Source: Dactylellina haptotyla (taxonomy: Eukaryota > Ascomycota > Orbiliomycetes > Orbiliales > Orbiliaceae). Taken from it: 64,000 nucleotides of DNA. The stretch covers positions 1,054,001-1,118,000 of the forward strand of contig CM062388.1 of assembly GCA_031310005.1 (NCBI GenBank), in the 5' to 3' direction. The position numbers were made by a program, and so were the translations under genes. Below the pieces are notes generated by a model. The model saw nothing but the letters and a program-made list of their open reading frames with translations, was not told where the DNA came from and did not search any database. Numbering within the stretch: the first letter of the stretch is position 1; every line of letters starts with the position of its first letter. Shown piece after piece: positions 1 to 13,500 of this stretch.

Positions 1-298
1 GAGGGGAATTGCTTCTGCAAGCAAAGCAGCGGCCTAGTTACGAGACTAGATGGTTAAGATAATTGGGAGTATAAATCGCGAGCTCAAAGGTTCGTTATCA
101 TTTGCCATTTATGTGACTCAGGTTTTAAGGATAGATCACGTGGACACAACTATTTATGAAAAGTATCAAAATTGCATTACACACTACAGTAAATCTTGTA
201 TATAATACAGATCTCGAAAATACAAAAAATTCGAAGGCCTAATTAAACAAACAACTATTAACGCAACGAACTACCATTGCGCTACTAAACCTCCTTCA
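1..298. other. 3' flank of the giant adhesin gene
   Basis: AT-rich sequence lying downstream of the stop codon of the minus-strand adhesin-like gene. It probably holds that gene's 3' UTR. I see no coding sequence in it. Confidence 0.5.
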
Positions 299-3200
299 TT
301 AAGTATAAGGCTCATTGCCCCAAGGATTTGTGTAATTCTGGGCACCGTAGTAGGTATTGCAAAGCTTATTGACTAGCCATGGGCTGGCCACCTCAGGTTG
401 CAAGTATTGAACACCATCTGAATCGGTGACATTCAACTTGAAACTGCCGCCACCCGGTCCATCTACCCACAGTACCCTGAAAGGTATGTAGGTTCCAGCA
501 CCGATAGCTTTGATGTTGACGAGTCGACTCGAGCCCCGTATAATACCTCTAGTTGGTTGATTCTGGTACATTGTAATGTAACTAAGGTTTTCTTCGTAGT
601 TGGCGTAAGAGGTCGGACCTAACCACATTTGGAAAACACCAGTGGTCTGGTAGAGCTCGAATTTGTATTGGCTTGTCTTAGGTGCGAAGAAGTATCCACG
701 GTACATGACTGCGGTATTAGGGCGAGTTTGCGCAGTGATCGAAACAACAGATCCGTTATTCGATCCGTAGGGGGCGTGACTTGAGAAGTAGCGTTCGTCA
801 AAGGAGGCATCGTAAACACCTCCCGAATATGCGTATGGGTTGTTAAATAGCGCTACTTGCATCCCGACGTTTCCACATGAAGTATCTGGTACCTCAGTCG
901 GAGGCATGTAGCCGGCCGCTTCTTGACCGAATGGCAAATCATACGGTTGAAGGTTGTTACTACAGTCCCTGTTAACGATGTATGGACACGGTGTTTTATT
1001 CTGCAAGTAAACAGTTCCGGCGCCATCAGTAATTGTGAATCCGACTGATCCAGTTCCGAGACCGTCAGCCCATAGAAATCTAAATGGAGTGTATGAGCCT
1101 CCGGTGAGGGTAATGGAAGCCGTATATCTCTGGGTTCCAAATGGTCGAGTTGGTTGACCTTGGTAATAAATGAAATCTGCATTTGATTCCTGCCAGGTGG
1201 TGTAAGCTTTCTGTCCTAACCAGCCCGCGCAGAAATCATTCGTGGTAATGGACCCCGAAGCATCCAAAGCGAACGTATAAGTCGCAGTCTTTGGAGCGTA
1301 GAAGAAACCACGAAGCATGAGCGCTATGTTTTCGTTCCAATCAGAATTCAACATCTGATACGGTGGATCTGCATTGTCTCGTCCTAAAGTAGTAGTATTC
1401 TGGGTATCATAAGGTGCATGATTCGCGAACCAACGCAAATCAAACTCAGTTGTCCACTGAAGGGGTGATTTTCTGAGTCTCCAAGGAACATGGAACACAC
1501 CGACACTAGCACCGGCATTTCCACAGGATGTGTCAGGGAGGGCATCTGGGGTTTTAACGTTGATGACGGTAATGACTCCTGTTGGGTCGGTTTGTGTCGC
1601 TGTGGTTAGGTAGTTCGTATTCGCGCTCACTAAGGTGGTAATTGTGGTGAAACTTCGAGTGACGATGACTACGGCTGGTGCATTGGATGCAGTGTAGGTT
1701 GCACCAGCAGAATTCGTTGGGAATACGGTCGTTACTCCATATGTTGGGCCAGGCTTTGTGATAGTGTACACACCGCTCTTAGCGGCGTCCTCGCTTCCGA
1801 ATGCTGCAAAATTTGGCTGACTGCCATCGCAAAGAAATCTGACGATATATGCAGACCGGACACCCATTTGTACGTAATTGAAGTTCCTGGAATCAGTGAC
1901 TCTAAAATTGAAGCCACTAGCACCATCCACATTGTTGAAAAGAACTCGCAATGGGTAATAGGTTCCCGCTGTGAGCTGTACAGTAAACAGTGTATTTGTA
2001 GTTCCGCGTGCAGTGGCATTTGAATTGCTAAGGTCCCAATTTGTATATGCGTCCTCACCCAACCAGATGTCAACGGCGTCATTTCCAAGAGGCAATGAGA
2101 AAGTATAAGTTTCTGTGATGGGGGCGTAGAAGTAACCGGCGTAACTCAGACCATACTGGACGTTCGTTCTTGTAAACCCAAAAGGTAAGTCAAGATTGCC
2201 AGATGTATTTGTATAGAAGCCAGGTTGGGGCGCGATGCTGACTGCATCTGGTGAGTTCATCTTGAACCAATCTGTGTTGTAATTGGCGAATGTCGCCTGA
2301 GTCCACGGTGTTGAATACATTGCGACATCCATGCCAGTATTGTCACAGCTTCTATCTGGCGCGGGCAATTCTTCGCCAAGCGGTGGAAATTCAGGTGATG
2401 TACCGTCACAAACCTTTGAAACCAGATATTGAGACGCTTGACCACTTGTAACGTATGCGATGCCGTCGGTACCAATAATGCTCATATTGTACATCCCGAT
2501 TAGGACAATATTTGGGTGGACGAAACGCATTGGGTAATATGTACCGGCGACGATATTGACAGTGACACCAGCTCCCCCAATAGTGGATAGGTCCTTGTTG
2601 TTTGTATACCAACCACCCAAAGCTTTCTGGTCCAGCCAAAGATCAATGAAATCGTCCGCTGCGTTTACGTAGAAAGTATAGTCTTGTGTTATCGGCGCGT
2701 AAAAATATCCGCGATAACTCATGTAATAAGTCGGAAATCCTTCGACATCGAAAGTTCTCGGATAGAATCCCTGGGGATGTGTACCCGCGAAATTGGTGTC
2801 CCTATCCTGCACACCGCCAATCCAAACAACGCCCAAATTATTTGTGATGTTTGTGCCATATGGCTGCTCTGTCGCGACCCACTCATGGGCATAGGCTACA
2901 ACACCCGCAGAAACATCGTTATAATTGTAGGGCATATCATATATCGCAACTTGCAAACCATCATTAGCACAAGTAACATCGGGTAACGCAGCCGGTGATG
3001 CAAACTCGATCACTGAAACAGTTCCAGTGACACCGGTAGGGGAAATAATGGTGGTGGATGGGGGACCAGTTCCAGTGAAATGTCGAGTGATAGTAGTACG
3101 TGGCAAAGTGATAAAGTCAATCACCGTAGCTGTTCCGCTAACATCTGTGGAAGCAGGGAAATTTGTAACCAGAGAAGTTGTGGCTCCCTCATCTAAAACA

Positions 3201-6200
3201 CTTGTAATTGTTACAAATGGTGGGATGTTGTAATCAATTACAGTAGCGGGTACGGATCCATCACTGATGGTAGCGCCAGTGCCATCAGTGGGGAAGACTG
3301 TGGTAACATAGTCGCTAGCACCAACTAAAGTAATTGATGTGTAAGGTTGGAGGATAAAGTCGATGACCGTCACTGTTCCGGTTGGCTCGGTTGGTGTGCC
3401 TGTGGATAGACCTTCGCTGGTTCCAACGAGAGTGCGCGTGATTGTCGGGCGGGCCTTGACATCAATGATAGTGATAGTTCCAGATCCGTCAGTTATAGTG
3501 CTACCAGTACCATCTGTCGGGAATAACGTAGTCAAGTAATCACTGATTCCGGTACTCGTAAGAGTGACCAGAGGCTGAGAGATGACAGTAACAACGGTAA
3601 CTGTGTCAGAACCATCGGTAATAGTGCTACCGGAACCATCTGTGGGGAAGAGGGTTGTAATGTATGCACTTGAACCGACACTCGTTATAGTTCGAACCGG
3701 TTGAGTAATAAATGTAATGACTGTCTGAGTTCCGGACAGATCAGTGATCGGTTGGCCATTGCCATCCGTAGGTAAGATGGTACTCAAGCCGGTAGCCGAA
3801 CCAACTCTCGTAATTACTGTTTGTTGCTGTGTAACGAAGGTAACTACAGTCTTGGTACCAGATAGATCGGTGATGGTAGCACCGTTGGAGTCCGTAGGGA
3901 ATAGAGTGCTTAAGCCAGTGACCGGGCCAACTCTCGTTTCTGTGACGACAGACTGTGGTCTTACGTCGATAACAGTAAACGTAGCGGAGCCATCTATGAT
4001 GGTGTTTCCTGCAGAATCAGTTGGGAAGAGCGTTGTCTCATAGCTGCTAGGTCCAACACTCGTAACTGTGGTGACCGGCTGAAGAATGAAGGTTACAACC
4101 GTCTGAGTTCCAGTAAGGTCGGTGATGGTGTTCCCGGTGCTGTCTGTTGGGAACAGAGTAGTGAGGCCGGTAGCAGATCCTACTCGGGTTACAGTCGTCA
4201 CGGCTTGAAGCTCTCCAACAATAATGGTGATTGGTACGTCAGGATCAGTGATGGTAGATCCGGCGCTGTCCGTGGGGAAGATTGTACTTGTATATGGCGA
4301 TGTGGCGGGACTCGTAATCCTTGTAATCGATTGGAGTGCGCCGATAATAACAGTAGCTGGAACAGAGCCATCGGTGATCGTCTGGCCTGCGCTGTTGGTT
4401 GGGAAAACAGTTGACGTGAAGACACTTGAAGCCACAGTTATAACTGTGGTAAAAGGCTGGAGAATACCAACAATCACAGTACCTGGAACCGTAGGGTCAG
4501 TGACACCTGGAACGTCAGTTGGGTAGACTGTGCTGGTGAAAGGAACGCTGGCGACATTAGTGACGGTAGTCAAAACACGAGTAACCCCGACGACGACGGA
4601 GATCGTGTCTGTTGGTCCACTAAGCGTTGCTCCGATGCTATTTGTTGGGAAGATGGTCGAAGTAAACACCCCGGTTCCAATGCTAGTTCTTGTTATAACT
4701 GGCTGTGGGCCTTGTGTTACAACAATAGTAACCTCGGCAGAATCATCAGTAATAGTGGAGCCTACACTGTTAGTAGGGAAGATAGTGGTGGTTCCGGCAA
4801 CAGGTCCATTGGTGATAACCGTGATAGTTGATTGAGGTCTGTGAGTTATAATGACAGTGTTCCCAACAGGGGAGGTAACAACAACCGTGACAGTTCCCGA
4901 TCCATCAGTAATAGTAGAACCATTACTATCGGTAGGATATAGGGTTGCAGTTCCCGCATCTCGACCAGTGGTTGTTATAGTTGTGACAACTTGGGGAACG
5001 TAAACAATTACTGAGATAGTCGCAGTTGGGTTAACAAGAGTGGCACCTGAACTATCAGTTGGGAACTGTGTCATCGTGGATGCGGCGGTTCCGGTTCTTG
5101 TGACCGAAGTCATAGGTTGCTGAGTTCCAATGACAATAGTAATAGTTCCATTACCATCGGTAATGGTGTTTCCAGAGGCATCAGTAGGATAAAGCGTGCT
5201 CGTGTACTGGGAAGGTGCGATTGTTGTAACGGTTGTTAATGGTTGCGCGAATCCAATAATAACTGTAGCTGGGACTGAAGGATCCGATATAGTCGAGCCA
5301 TTGCTATCGGTAGGGAAGGCAGTACTGGTGAATGGGGTGCTCGCCGATGTCCTAATGGTAGTATAGGACTGGAGAGCACCGATAATCACTGTTGCAGGGA
5401 TAGATGGATCATCTCCAGTTGGGAAGATCGTGCTGGTATACGGAACACTGGCCAATGTTGTGGCTGTGGTGAACAAACGGCTTGCTCCGATAATAATAGT
5501 GACGGGAACGTTAGGGTCATCAGTGCCAGGTGGGAACGCAGTGCTGGTAAACGCTGAGCTGCCGACAGTTGTAATCGTTGTTCGACTTCGAGTAATAAAT
5601 GTTACAATAGTCTTAGTAGCGGTGCTACCTGTGATAGTGGCACCGGTCGAATCGGTGGGATAAATTGTGGTCAGGCCTGTGGTCTCCGCGACACTAGTCA
5701 CTACGACTTCTGGTTGAGTTACTCCGATAATGACGGTTATTGGAACGGAGCCATCTGTGATAGTCGAACCAGCGCTGTTTGTGGGATAGGCTGTTGTAGT
5801 GAACGGACTGGAGGCCAGAGTGGTAATCGTAGTAGCAGGAGGTGTTGTATACTTGATGACACTGACTGGTGGGGAGGTTGGATTCTCGGTATTTGTAGGG
5901 AAGATTGTAGTCTCATATGGAGTGGTACCAACAGCAGGTGAGTTGACGGTGGTAACTGGACGTTGGAGATAGCGAATTACTGAAATCGTGCCTGGGGGGA
6001 TTGTTGGTTCTGGGTATATCGTTGTAGTATATTCGCCAGTTCCAGTGGCTGCTGCAAGAATTGTTGTTATAGGGTTCGTTTCATACTCAATCACAGTGAT
6101 CGTATCGGATCCATCGGTGATAGTTGAACCAACCGAATCAGTCGGGTACACGGTAGTTGTGAGGCCGGAGCTGCCAATTGTTGTCAATGTTGTAATGGCT

Positions 6201-9200
6201 CGCGGCGCATACGTGACAAAAGTAACAGGTACTGTAATATCTGCGTCCGAAGATGGATAATCAAGGCCTACAGATGCACCTCCTGTACCAGCTGGGCTAG
6301 TAACTGTGGTTGTAGACCTTTGAGCGAAAGTTATAACGGTAACTGGCTGAGCAGGATCCGTTGGAGTAACAGTGGTTGCCGAAGGACCTGCGGGCCCAGC
6401 GCCCCTGGTAACGGTAGTGGTTCCTGGACCCGTTGCATATGTGATCACAGTAACGGGCACCGTAGCGTCAGCGGTATCGGCCGGGAATTCGGTGACTGCG
6501 GATACACCGCCTGGGCCCGCCGGACTCGTAACTATCGTCGTAGGGCGGGCAGCATAGGTAATAAAGGTAACAGGAACCGTGGCATCGGCATCATCAGGTG
6601 GATAATCAACGCCAATGGATGCACCACCACTGCCGGCTGGTCTTGTAACTGTCGTAAAAGGTCTTTGAGCGAAAGTAATCACAGTCACTGGCTGAGCTGG
6701 ATCTGTTGGAGTAACGGTAGTAGCAGACGGCCCACCAAAACCTGCGCCTTTGGTAACAGTGGTAGTGCCTGGTCCAGTCGCATATGTAATAACAGTGACG
6801 GGAACGGTAGGATCCGCAGTATCTGAAGGATAATTGGTAACAGCAGATACGCCTCCCGGGCCAGCTGGATTGGTTATGGTAGTTGTCGGGCGGGCAGCAT
6901 ATGTAATAACCGTCAAGGGCTGAGAGGTATCCGTAGGGGTAATTGTGGTAGCAGAAGGCCCACCAGAACCGGCTCCCCGAGTTACCGTGGTAGCCAGTCT
7001 AGTAGCACCGATAACAACAGTAATCGGAGCAGTGTAGTCTGCGCCACTGGATGGGTAAAAGGTGCTCGTGAATGGCATATCAGTAAGCGTTATGACGGTA
7101 GTTGTCGAGCGGTCAGCGTATGTAATAACGGTCAAGGGTTGAGAGGTATCTGTCGGGGTGATTGTGGTGGCAGACGGTCCACCAGGACCGGCTCCCCGAG
7201 TGACTGTAGTAGCCAATCTGGTAGCACCAATAATAACAGTAATGGGAGCAGTGTAGTCTGCATCACTGGACGGGTAAAAGGTGCTTGTGAATGGCATATC
7301 AGTAAGCGTCATGATGGTAGTAACTGGCCGGGTCACACCAACGACAATAGTCGCGGTTCCTGACCCATCAGTAAGCGTGGATCCAGCCGCGTCAGTTGGG
7401 TATTTAGTGGTTGTTCCTGGGGCAGCTGCCGCACTCGTGACAGTGATGGCAGCTTGGGTAACAACAACCGTGACGGGGACCGAACCATCCGTAATTGTAG
7501 AGCCAACACTGTCGGTTGGGTAAATTGTCGCTCGTCCACCGACTGGGCCAAACGTCGTAACGGTAGCCGTAGGTCCAATAGCTACAGTTACAACAACGGT
7601 AACTGACCCGGAACCATCGGTAATGGTAGAGCCGGTCGAGTCGGTAGGGAATAGTGTCGCAGTACCAGCAACTGGACCAGTCGTTGTGATAGCAACTGTC
7701 TGTTGAGCTTGGTAGTCAATGACGGTGATGACGCCGGATGGATCGGATGGATCAGATGGGAAGATGGTAGTAACATAAGCTCGAGTACCCGTCTTTGTGA
7801 TGCTAGTTACAGCCAGAGTGACATAGTCAATAACTGTGATAGTGCCCGAGATAATGGTCGACCCAGAACTATCGGTAGGATAGACGGTTGTTTTGAATGC
7901 TGAATTGGTTGGTCTGATGACTGTAGTGATAGCCTGTGGTCTATAATTGATCACAGAGATGGTTCCAGATGGATTAGAGATGTCCGTTGGGAAAATCGTA
8001 GTTGTATAAGGAGTAGCTCCAGTTACGATCATATCAACGGTTGTCACAGGTAAGGACAAAAATGTGACAATCGTAACAGTAGCAGAAGGATCTGCTGTGT
8101 CCGTGGGGAAACCAACTGAGACTCCAGTTGAAAGGGCTCCTCGTGTTATAGTAGTCCGTGGGCGAACTACACCATCCACGATAGTTAAAGGCGCGTTCGG
8201 GTCTGCCGGAGTGATGGTGGTAACATATCCGACGGTTCCAGTTCCTTGCACGGGCTGGGTGATAGTCGTTATTGCCCTGGTGACACCTTCAATAACGGTA
8301 GCTGGAATGTTTGGATCAGTTGTGTCGGTTGGCTGGATTGTTGTGGTATAAGCGCTGCTGCCAACAGTTCTGATAGTGGTGGTTGATCTGACCACATATG
8401 TGATGATAACAGCAGTCTCGTCCGCACGAGTCGGAATAATTGTGGTGGCAGAAGCTTGTCCGCCAGTGGCAAGACGGGTGGACGTGATAGTTGGACCCAC
8501 AACATAAGTGATGACAGTCGCAGCCTGCCCTGGGTCAGTTGGGAAAATAGTAGTAGCGGAGGCAACGCCGCCGGTGGCGCGAGAGCTCAAGGTAGTGAAT
8601 TGTCTTGTGACATAATCGATAACGGTAACCGTTGCTGACGGGTCGGTAATCGTGTTTCCATTGCTATCAGTAGGATACAGCGTTACTGTTGATCCTATAG
8701 AGCCTGTAGCAGCGCTAGTGATTGTTGTAATTCTCTGTGTTACACCAACAATGACAGTAGCAGGGATGTTAGGATTTGTGCCAGCATCGCTTCCTGTGGG
8801 ATAGACCGTGCTCGTGAAGGGAACGCCAACTAGCGTTTGCACAGTAGTGGTAGAGCGCGGAACATAGTTGATGACAGTTGCAGTAGCAGTTCCACCTTTG
8901 ATTGGGTTACCATTGCTGTCCGTTGGATACACTGTTGTCACATAAGCGCCGCCATTACCGCCATTGCCAGGGATAGGTCGACTGATAGTGGTATATTGCT
9001 GGGTAACGCCGACGACGATTGTCCCCGTTCCGAAACCGTCAGTGATCGTGTTTCCGGAACTGTCCGTTGGATAATATGTGCTAGTGAAAGCAGAGGATGC
9101 GAGGCTGGTAACAGTTGTGTACTTCCATGCTTCGAACCTGATTACGGTCTTGGTGCCAGATCCATCGGTGAGAGGCTTGCCATTGCTGCCAGTCGGGAAA

Positions 9201-10535
9201 AGTGTGGTAACAGAAGGCCCCGATCCAGTCCCGATTCTAGTAACAGTAACAACCGGAATGGTAACGTAGTTGATGACTGTTGCAATACCAGTAGCAATTG
9301 TTTGCCCCTTGCTGTTCGTTGGGAAGATGGTGGTCTTCGAGCCAACGCTACCAGTCGCGAGGCCAGTAACGGTGGTCCTTCGCAAGCTAACGTAAACAAC
9401 AACGGTCTTCGTGTGGGTGAGGTCCGCCGTCAAAGGCTTGCCATTGCTATCAGTTGGGAAAATAGTCGTAGTACGTCCACTCGAAGCAATCGATGTGACT
9501 CGTGTGACCGGCTGCGTCTTGTACACAATCACGGAAACCGGCGCGGTGCCAGCCGGCGTGACAGTGGTAACATGGGCATACGATGCCACGCGGGTAATCG
9601 TGGTTGTCTGACGGTTGGCGTATTTGGTAACCCAGCGCGTTGTGGTCTTGGTCTTCGTCCAATTATGTGTGGAGGTGGAGGTATTCTTGACCGTTTTGGT
9701 CGTAGTCGAGTAGCGGGTGCTGGTTTTCTTGGCGGTGACGGTGGAGTACCTTGTCACATTCGCGACCGCAATCGTCTTCGTCCTGACCTCCTTCTTGGTG
9801 CTGGTTCGCACAACTGCACCCGTTGGAACGTTGACAGTCTTCGTCTTACGGCTAGGCGTCTTGGTTGAAGTTTTGGTGCTTGTCAAAAAGCAAGCTAAAA
9901 AGTAACGTCAATCAACAACTGTGTATTTACGCCCGAGTGCCTATAATTTTCGAACTTACAGCATTGCTTCGGAACATTATAGTTGTCCCTCTTCAAATTG
10001 AGGAAACGGTAAACATATCCCTTCGCAGGGCTGCCAATAACCGTAGTAGTTCGAGTAACGGTTTTCGTCTTTGTGCACCATCTACCAGCATTTTTCATCT
10101 CAGTACTTCATTCAGAGGCGGAGAGTCAACACAAAACATGCAGCAGGGTACTCACGAAGTAGTATCGACACGGACGGTAGCAATTTTGGTCGATGTGCGG
10201 AGAGAATTTTTATAGGCAAGATTGGTTTTGGTGGATTTTATTGTAACGGTGTCGCAAGAAGTCTTAAAAGTCTTGGTCGAAAATGCAGTTTTGACATTCG
10301 TATATGTCGCCTTACCTTTCTTCACATATTTCGTAGTTGTGGGAGTAGCCTTGGTGACTACTTTTGTGCATGTCGAGATCTTGACAGCATTCGTAGAGAA
10401 CACTTTCGAGCAGCTCGACGAAACAGACGATCGATTTGCAATAGAGCTGCAGCTCGCTGCCGGCTTGCCACAGGAGGAACCCAAGGCCAAACCCGCAAGC
10501 AGAGCGACTTGAACGATTCCCCGAAGGAAAATCAT
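299..10535 (-). CDS. Giant secreted repeat protein with four GLEYA/PA14-like domains (adhesin-like)
   Basis: Three exons: 10535-10156, 10081-9960 and 9894-299, joined in phase through GTGAGT and GTAAGT donors, giving about 3365 residues. The start MIFLRGIVQVALLAGLALGS is a clear signal peptide. The last exon alone is open for 9.6 kb but has no ATG or signal peptide at its 5' end, so the two small exons are needed. After a Cys-containing, Lys/Thr-rich N-terminus come about fifty repeats of roughly 40-50 residues (pattern TTxxPTDSxGxTITDGSxTxTVI). Four modules of about 200 residues follow, each opening with D-x-[ST]-C-x-N-x-G (near residues 2470, 2680, 2950 and 3170) and containing a GYFYAP or GYFFAP strand, as in GLEYA adhesin domains of the PA14 superfamily, which bind glycans. 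The C-terminus has no GPI signal, so attachment to the wall is not obvious. Role in surface adhesion is inferred from family. Confidence 0.88.
2990..9720 (-). repeat. Coding tandem-repeat array of the adhesin
   Basis: About fifty degenerate units of roughly 130-145 bp encode Thr/Val/Ile-rich beta-strand-like repeats. Each carries a [FY]PTD core and a T[VI][VI]xxV segment. Units differ enough at DNA level to be assembled reliably, but some are recent copies, for example about 6890-7110 against 7110-7330. A further short stretch of the same type sits at about 1545-1785 between the second and third GLEYA-like modules. Such arrays usually act as a stalk that projects binding domains from the wall. 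Confidence 0.85.
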
Positions 10536-13500
10536 GATCAAGGCCTAACAACCAACGGGGTTGTAATTACGTCTTCAGATTAATATTATTAAGATACTCA
10601 CCTTTTACTTACCTAAGGGATAGAAAAAGCGACCTTCCAACGTAGAAATTGAGATCTGCTTTACAGGAGTGTTCCTGAATACATAACCTGGGAGCCAGAA
10701 CCTTTTATTTATTCCAGTTGCTTGGGCTGTAGCTGGCGGCATGTCCTAGGAGTTTTTTTTACATACTCCCACCTATACTATCTCCTCAAGACGGGTATTG
10801 TTAGTTCCTCTAGCCATTCGTATTACTGCTCCAGGGATTCCGCGCTTTCCTTAGTCACTAAGGGGATCCTGGTCTGTAGGTTTGGGGCTAAATTATTCGT
10901 ATTCTACAGCCCTACCATTAGTATTGTTATCCAATCGGTTCCTGTGCTCCGTAAATTGGCGAACTACAGCCTCCACAATAAACTATATATGTTCACTAGT
11001 TAATCTGTCGACCCGGCTGCCACGCTTCGACCTCCTCTTCGAAGTTCAAAAGCGCTCCACGCGGCAGAGCCGTAGAACTCACGCTTGTATCGCCATATCA
11101 TATTATACCCTCAAACGCAAAACTCCACAAGAGTATCCCCATCGATACCTCTTACCTAGGAACTAATTTTAATTTTCATTATTTTGTTATGTATACTAAG
11201 TTGTAAAACTAGCATTGGCTTCCAATTATGGCCCACTACTGATACTAAGATTTTTACAACGGGCAAGACGTTTCTGTCTCCCTTTCGTTGAATAGATGAT
11301 TTACTAGCCCAGACAACAATGGCAGAAAAGGAGGAACTGAAGATGATGTGAGATCTAAAGTATTCTCGAGTACCTATAAAACTAGGAGAGTTCTCGGCTC
11401 GCTTACACTGAAAAGGTATGGTTTCTTTGTGCCATCGAGATTAGATCCGGGTAGTGGGATTTGCCTCCACGACCTGGTTCCTGGGGAACTTTGAATGAAA
11501 ATGTAACTTTGAGCTTCCTCAAGTACGGAATACTAAGTTCTGATACCAGCGATCAATAGAGGAGTTCAGAGCGCCCTAGAGCGCATACTAGTTGAATTTG
11601 ATCGAAAAACACACCGCCTCGCCCCCCAATACGTATTGATACGCACGCTAAACTTTATCCGCTCGAACGGAGCGTGCCACTCTAGGCGTGAGACCAACCT
11701 TACATATTAAGGTACCATTGGGTCCTTTTATCTAGATATTTTGATCGGTGATGGGTAAATCAAATACGATCTTACCAACTGCTCCCGGGATACCCGCATC
11801 CTGCAACTCTTTGGCGTAGATTTTCATCGGACCGAATTCATATTAAATTTCTATCGATCTAATTCACTTTCTACAGGCTGCATATTTCCATATCAACGCG
11901 CGCCCTCGGCCTCCAAAATTTACCTAGAAAGAATAAAATGGGCCGTGCTGATATCTTAAAATCAGTAGGCCCCGCACAACTAAGTTGCAGAACGTTAGCG
12001 CATTTCCAGTTACCAAACCAAAATACGTCCCACAATCCAACGCCACCCCTACTAGAGCGCCTGGAATATCCGGTTATATCCTAAATCAGACTTCCACTTT
12101 AGTTTCTCCATTTCCTCGAGGCGATCTGCCGTGTTACAAACACATCTAGTCCAAACCTTCAGCTAGAATATTACTTTTGCTCATGCGCAAAGAAGCGCCT
12201 CCTTCCCAGCCATCGTTTATCATTATGTGTACACATTTATCACTATGGATACATATCTCTAACAAAAGCACAAATGGGGAGATAGAGATGTTGGCGATGC
12301 CCCAACAGCGGCATAGTCAATATCTAGAAGGGTTCTCCTTTTACGTATCTAGGAACAGGAAACAACATCTCCATCTTGGCGCGTACGCCTTTGTAACATA
12401 TCCGTAATTATTAGTTTGTTTCTCATTCCTCGAGTTCCAAATAGTTGTGAGACCTCAATAGCAACCGTAGTGGTATGTTCAGCGGAATAACAATAATATT
12501 ATTGATATTGCTACCCGACTTGCCTAAATTTTGTATACAGATTGCCGAGTATGAATCCATGTCCTTAGTCCAATCGACTATACTATAGCCCAGCCAGAGA
12601 AATATCAGTGGGTTCTAAGTAAGCGGTGGGTTATACCCATTTGCTCTATTGTTCCATAAAAGTTATGGAGACTCCTCTAGATCATGGAGGCTCATTCGGA
12701 AGACGGCAGGGGTTGGATATGGTTTAGATCTCTAAAATTTAGGTAGAAACTAGTATAGACGAGAAATCTCCGCGTTGCTGAGGCGAAACCATCGCATAAA
12801 AGGGAAATAATTGCAAGGAACCAGTCTATATCGATTTATCCTCGCATTTACTGTGTTATGGGTATATTTATGGAAAACGGAGTGATGAGAGTGACGAAGA
12901 TCATGGAAAACTAAAGAACCCGACAAGAAAATAAAATTTCTCCTCAATAGTCTAAAACCAAACCAATTGTAGTATTATACCCATATAAAATATATTTTCT
13001 TCCAAATATGCAAATACGATTTTTTGGTTATTTTTGCATACTAATATTAGCCACCATTCTCTAAACTGTGAACAGGCACCACAGACACTGCCCATAGAGA
13101 TCGTCGCATTGTAGGGAATGCAACTCGAATTCGTGTTGTCGAGGAGGTTTCCATATTTTCGTGTATCTTTGCAGAACCCGCAATTGTATGGAGCATGGCG
13201 TACCCGGCTTGCATTAGTTCACTCCTACTATTTGATCAATGTAACCGGTTACTAGACGCAATAAATCAGAAAGGTACGCCAATACAGTAGTAGCGCAGCG
13301 CTATTAATAGTTGCCGTTGGCTGGCGAAGTCGGCGAACTGCGGGCAAAAGTTCTGACTCCTAGAAAGAAAAAGTTTTAAGCAAACTTAAAACTCAAAACT
13401 TCAGCCTGGCTACCTGTAATTTAGAATTTATACATTGAAGTTGAGTAAAATACGCTATAACGCATATAACTATATATGATTCGATTCTCGCAACTATAGC

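Noticed and set aside
8837-9868. Plus-strand frame of 343 residues opposite the adhesin repeats
   Set aside because: Antisense shadow of the repeat array; Ser/Arg/Gly-rich with no domain, caused by codon bias of the real strand.
10720-12410. Possible decayed transposon in the gene-free region
   Set aside because: Reading all frames gave only short pieces with no recognisable transposase or other element protein, and no terminal repeats were seen.
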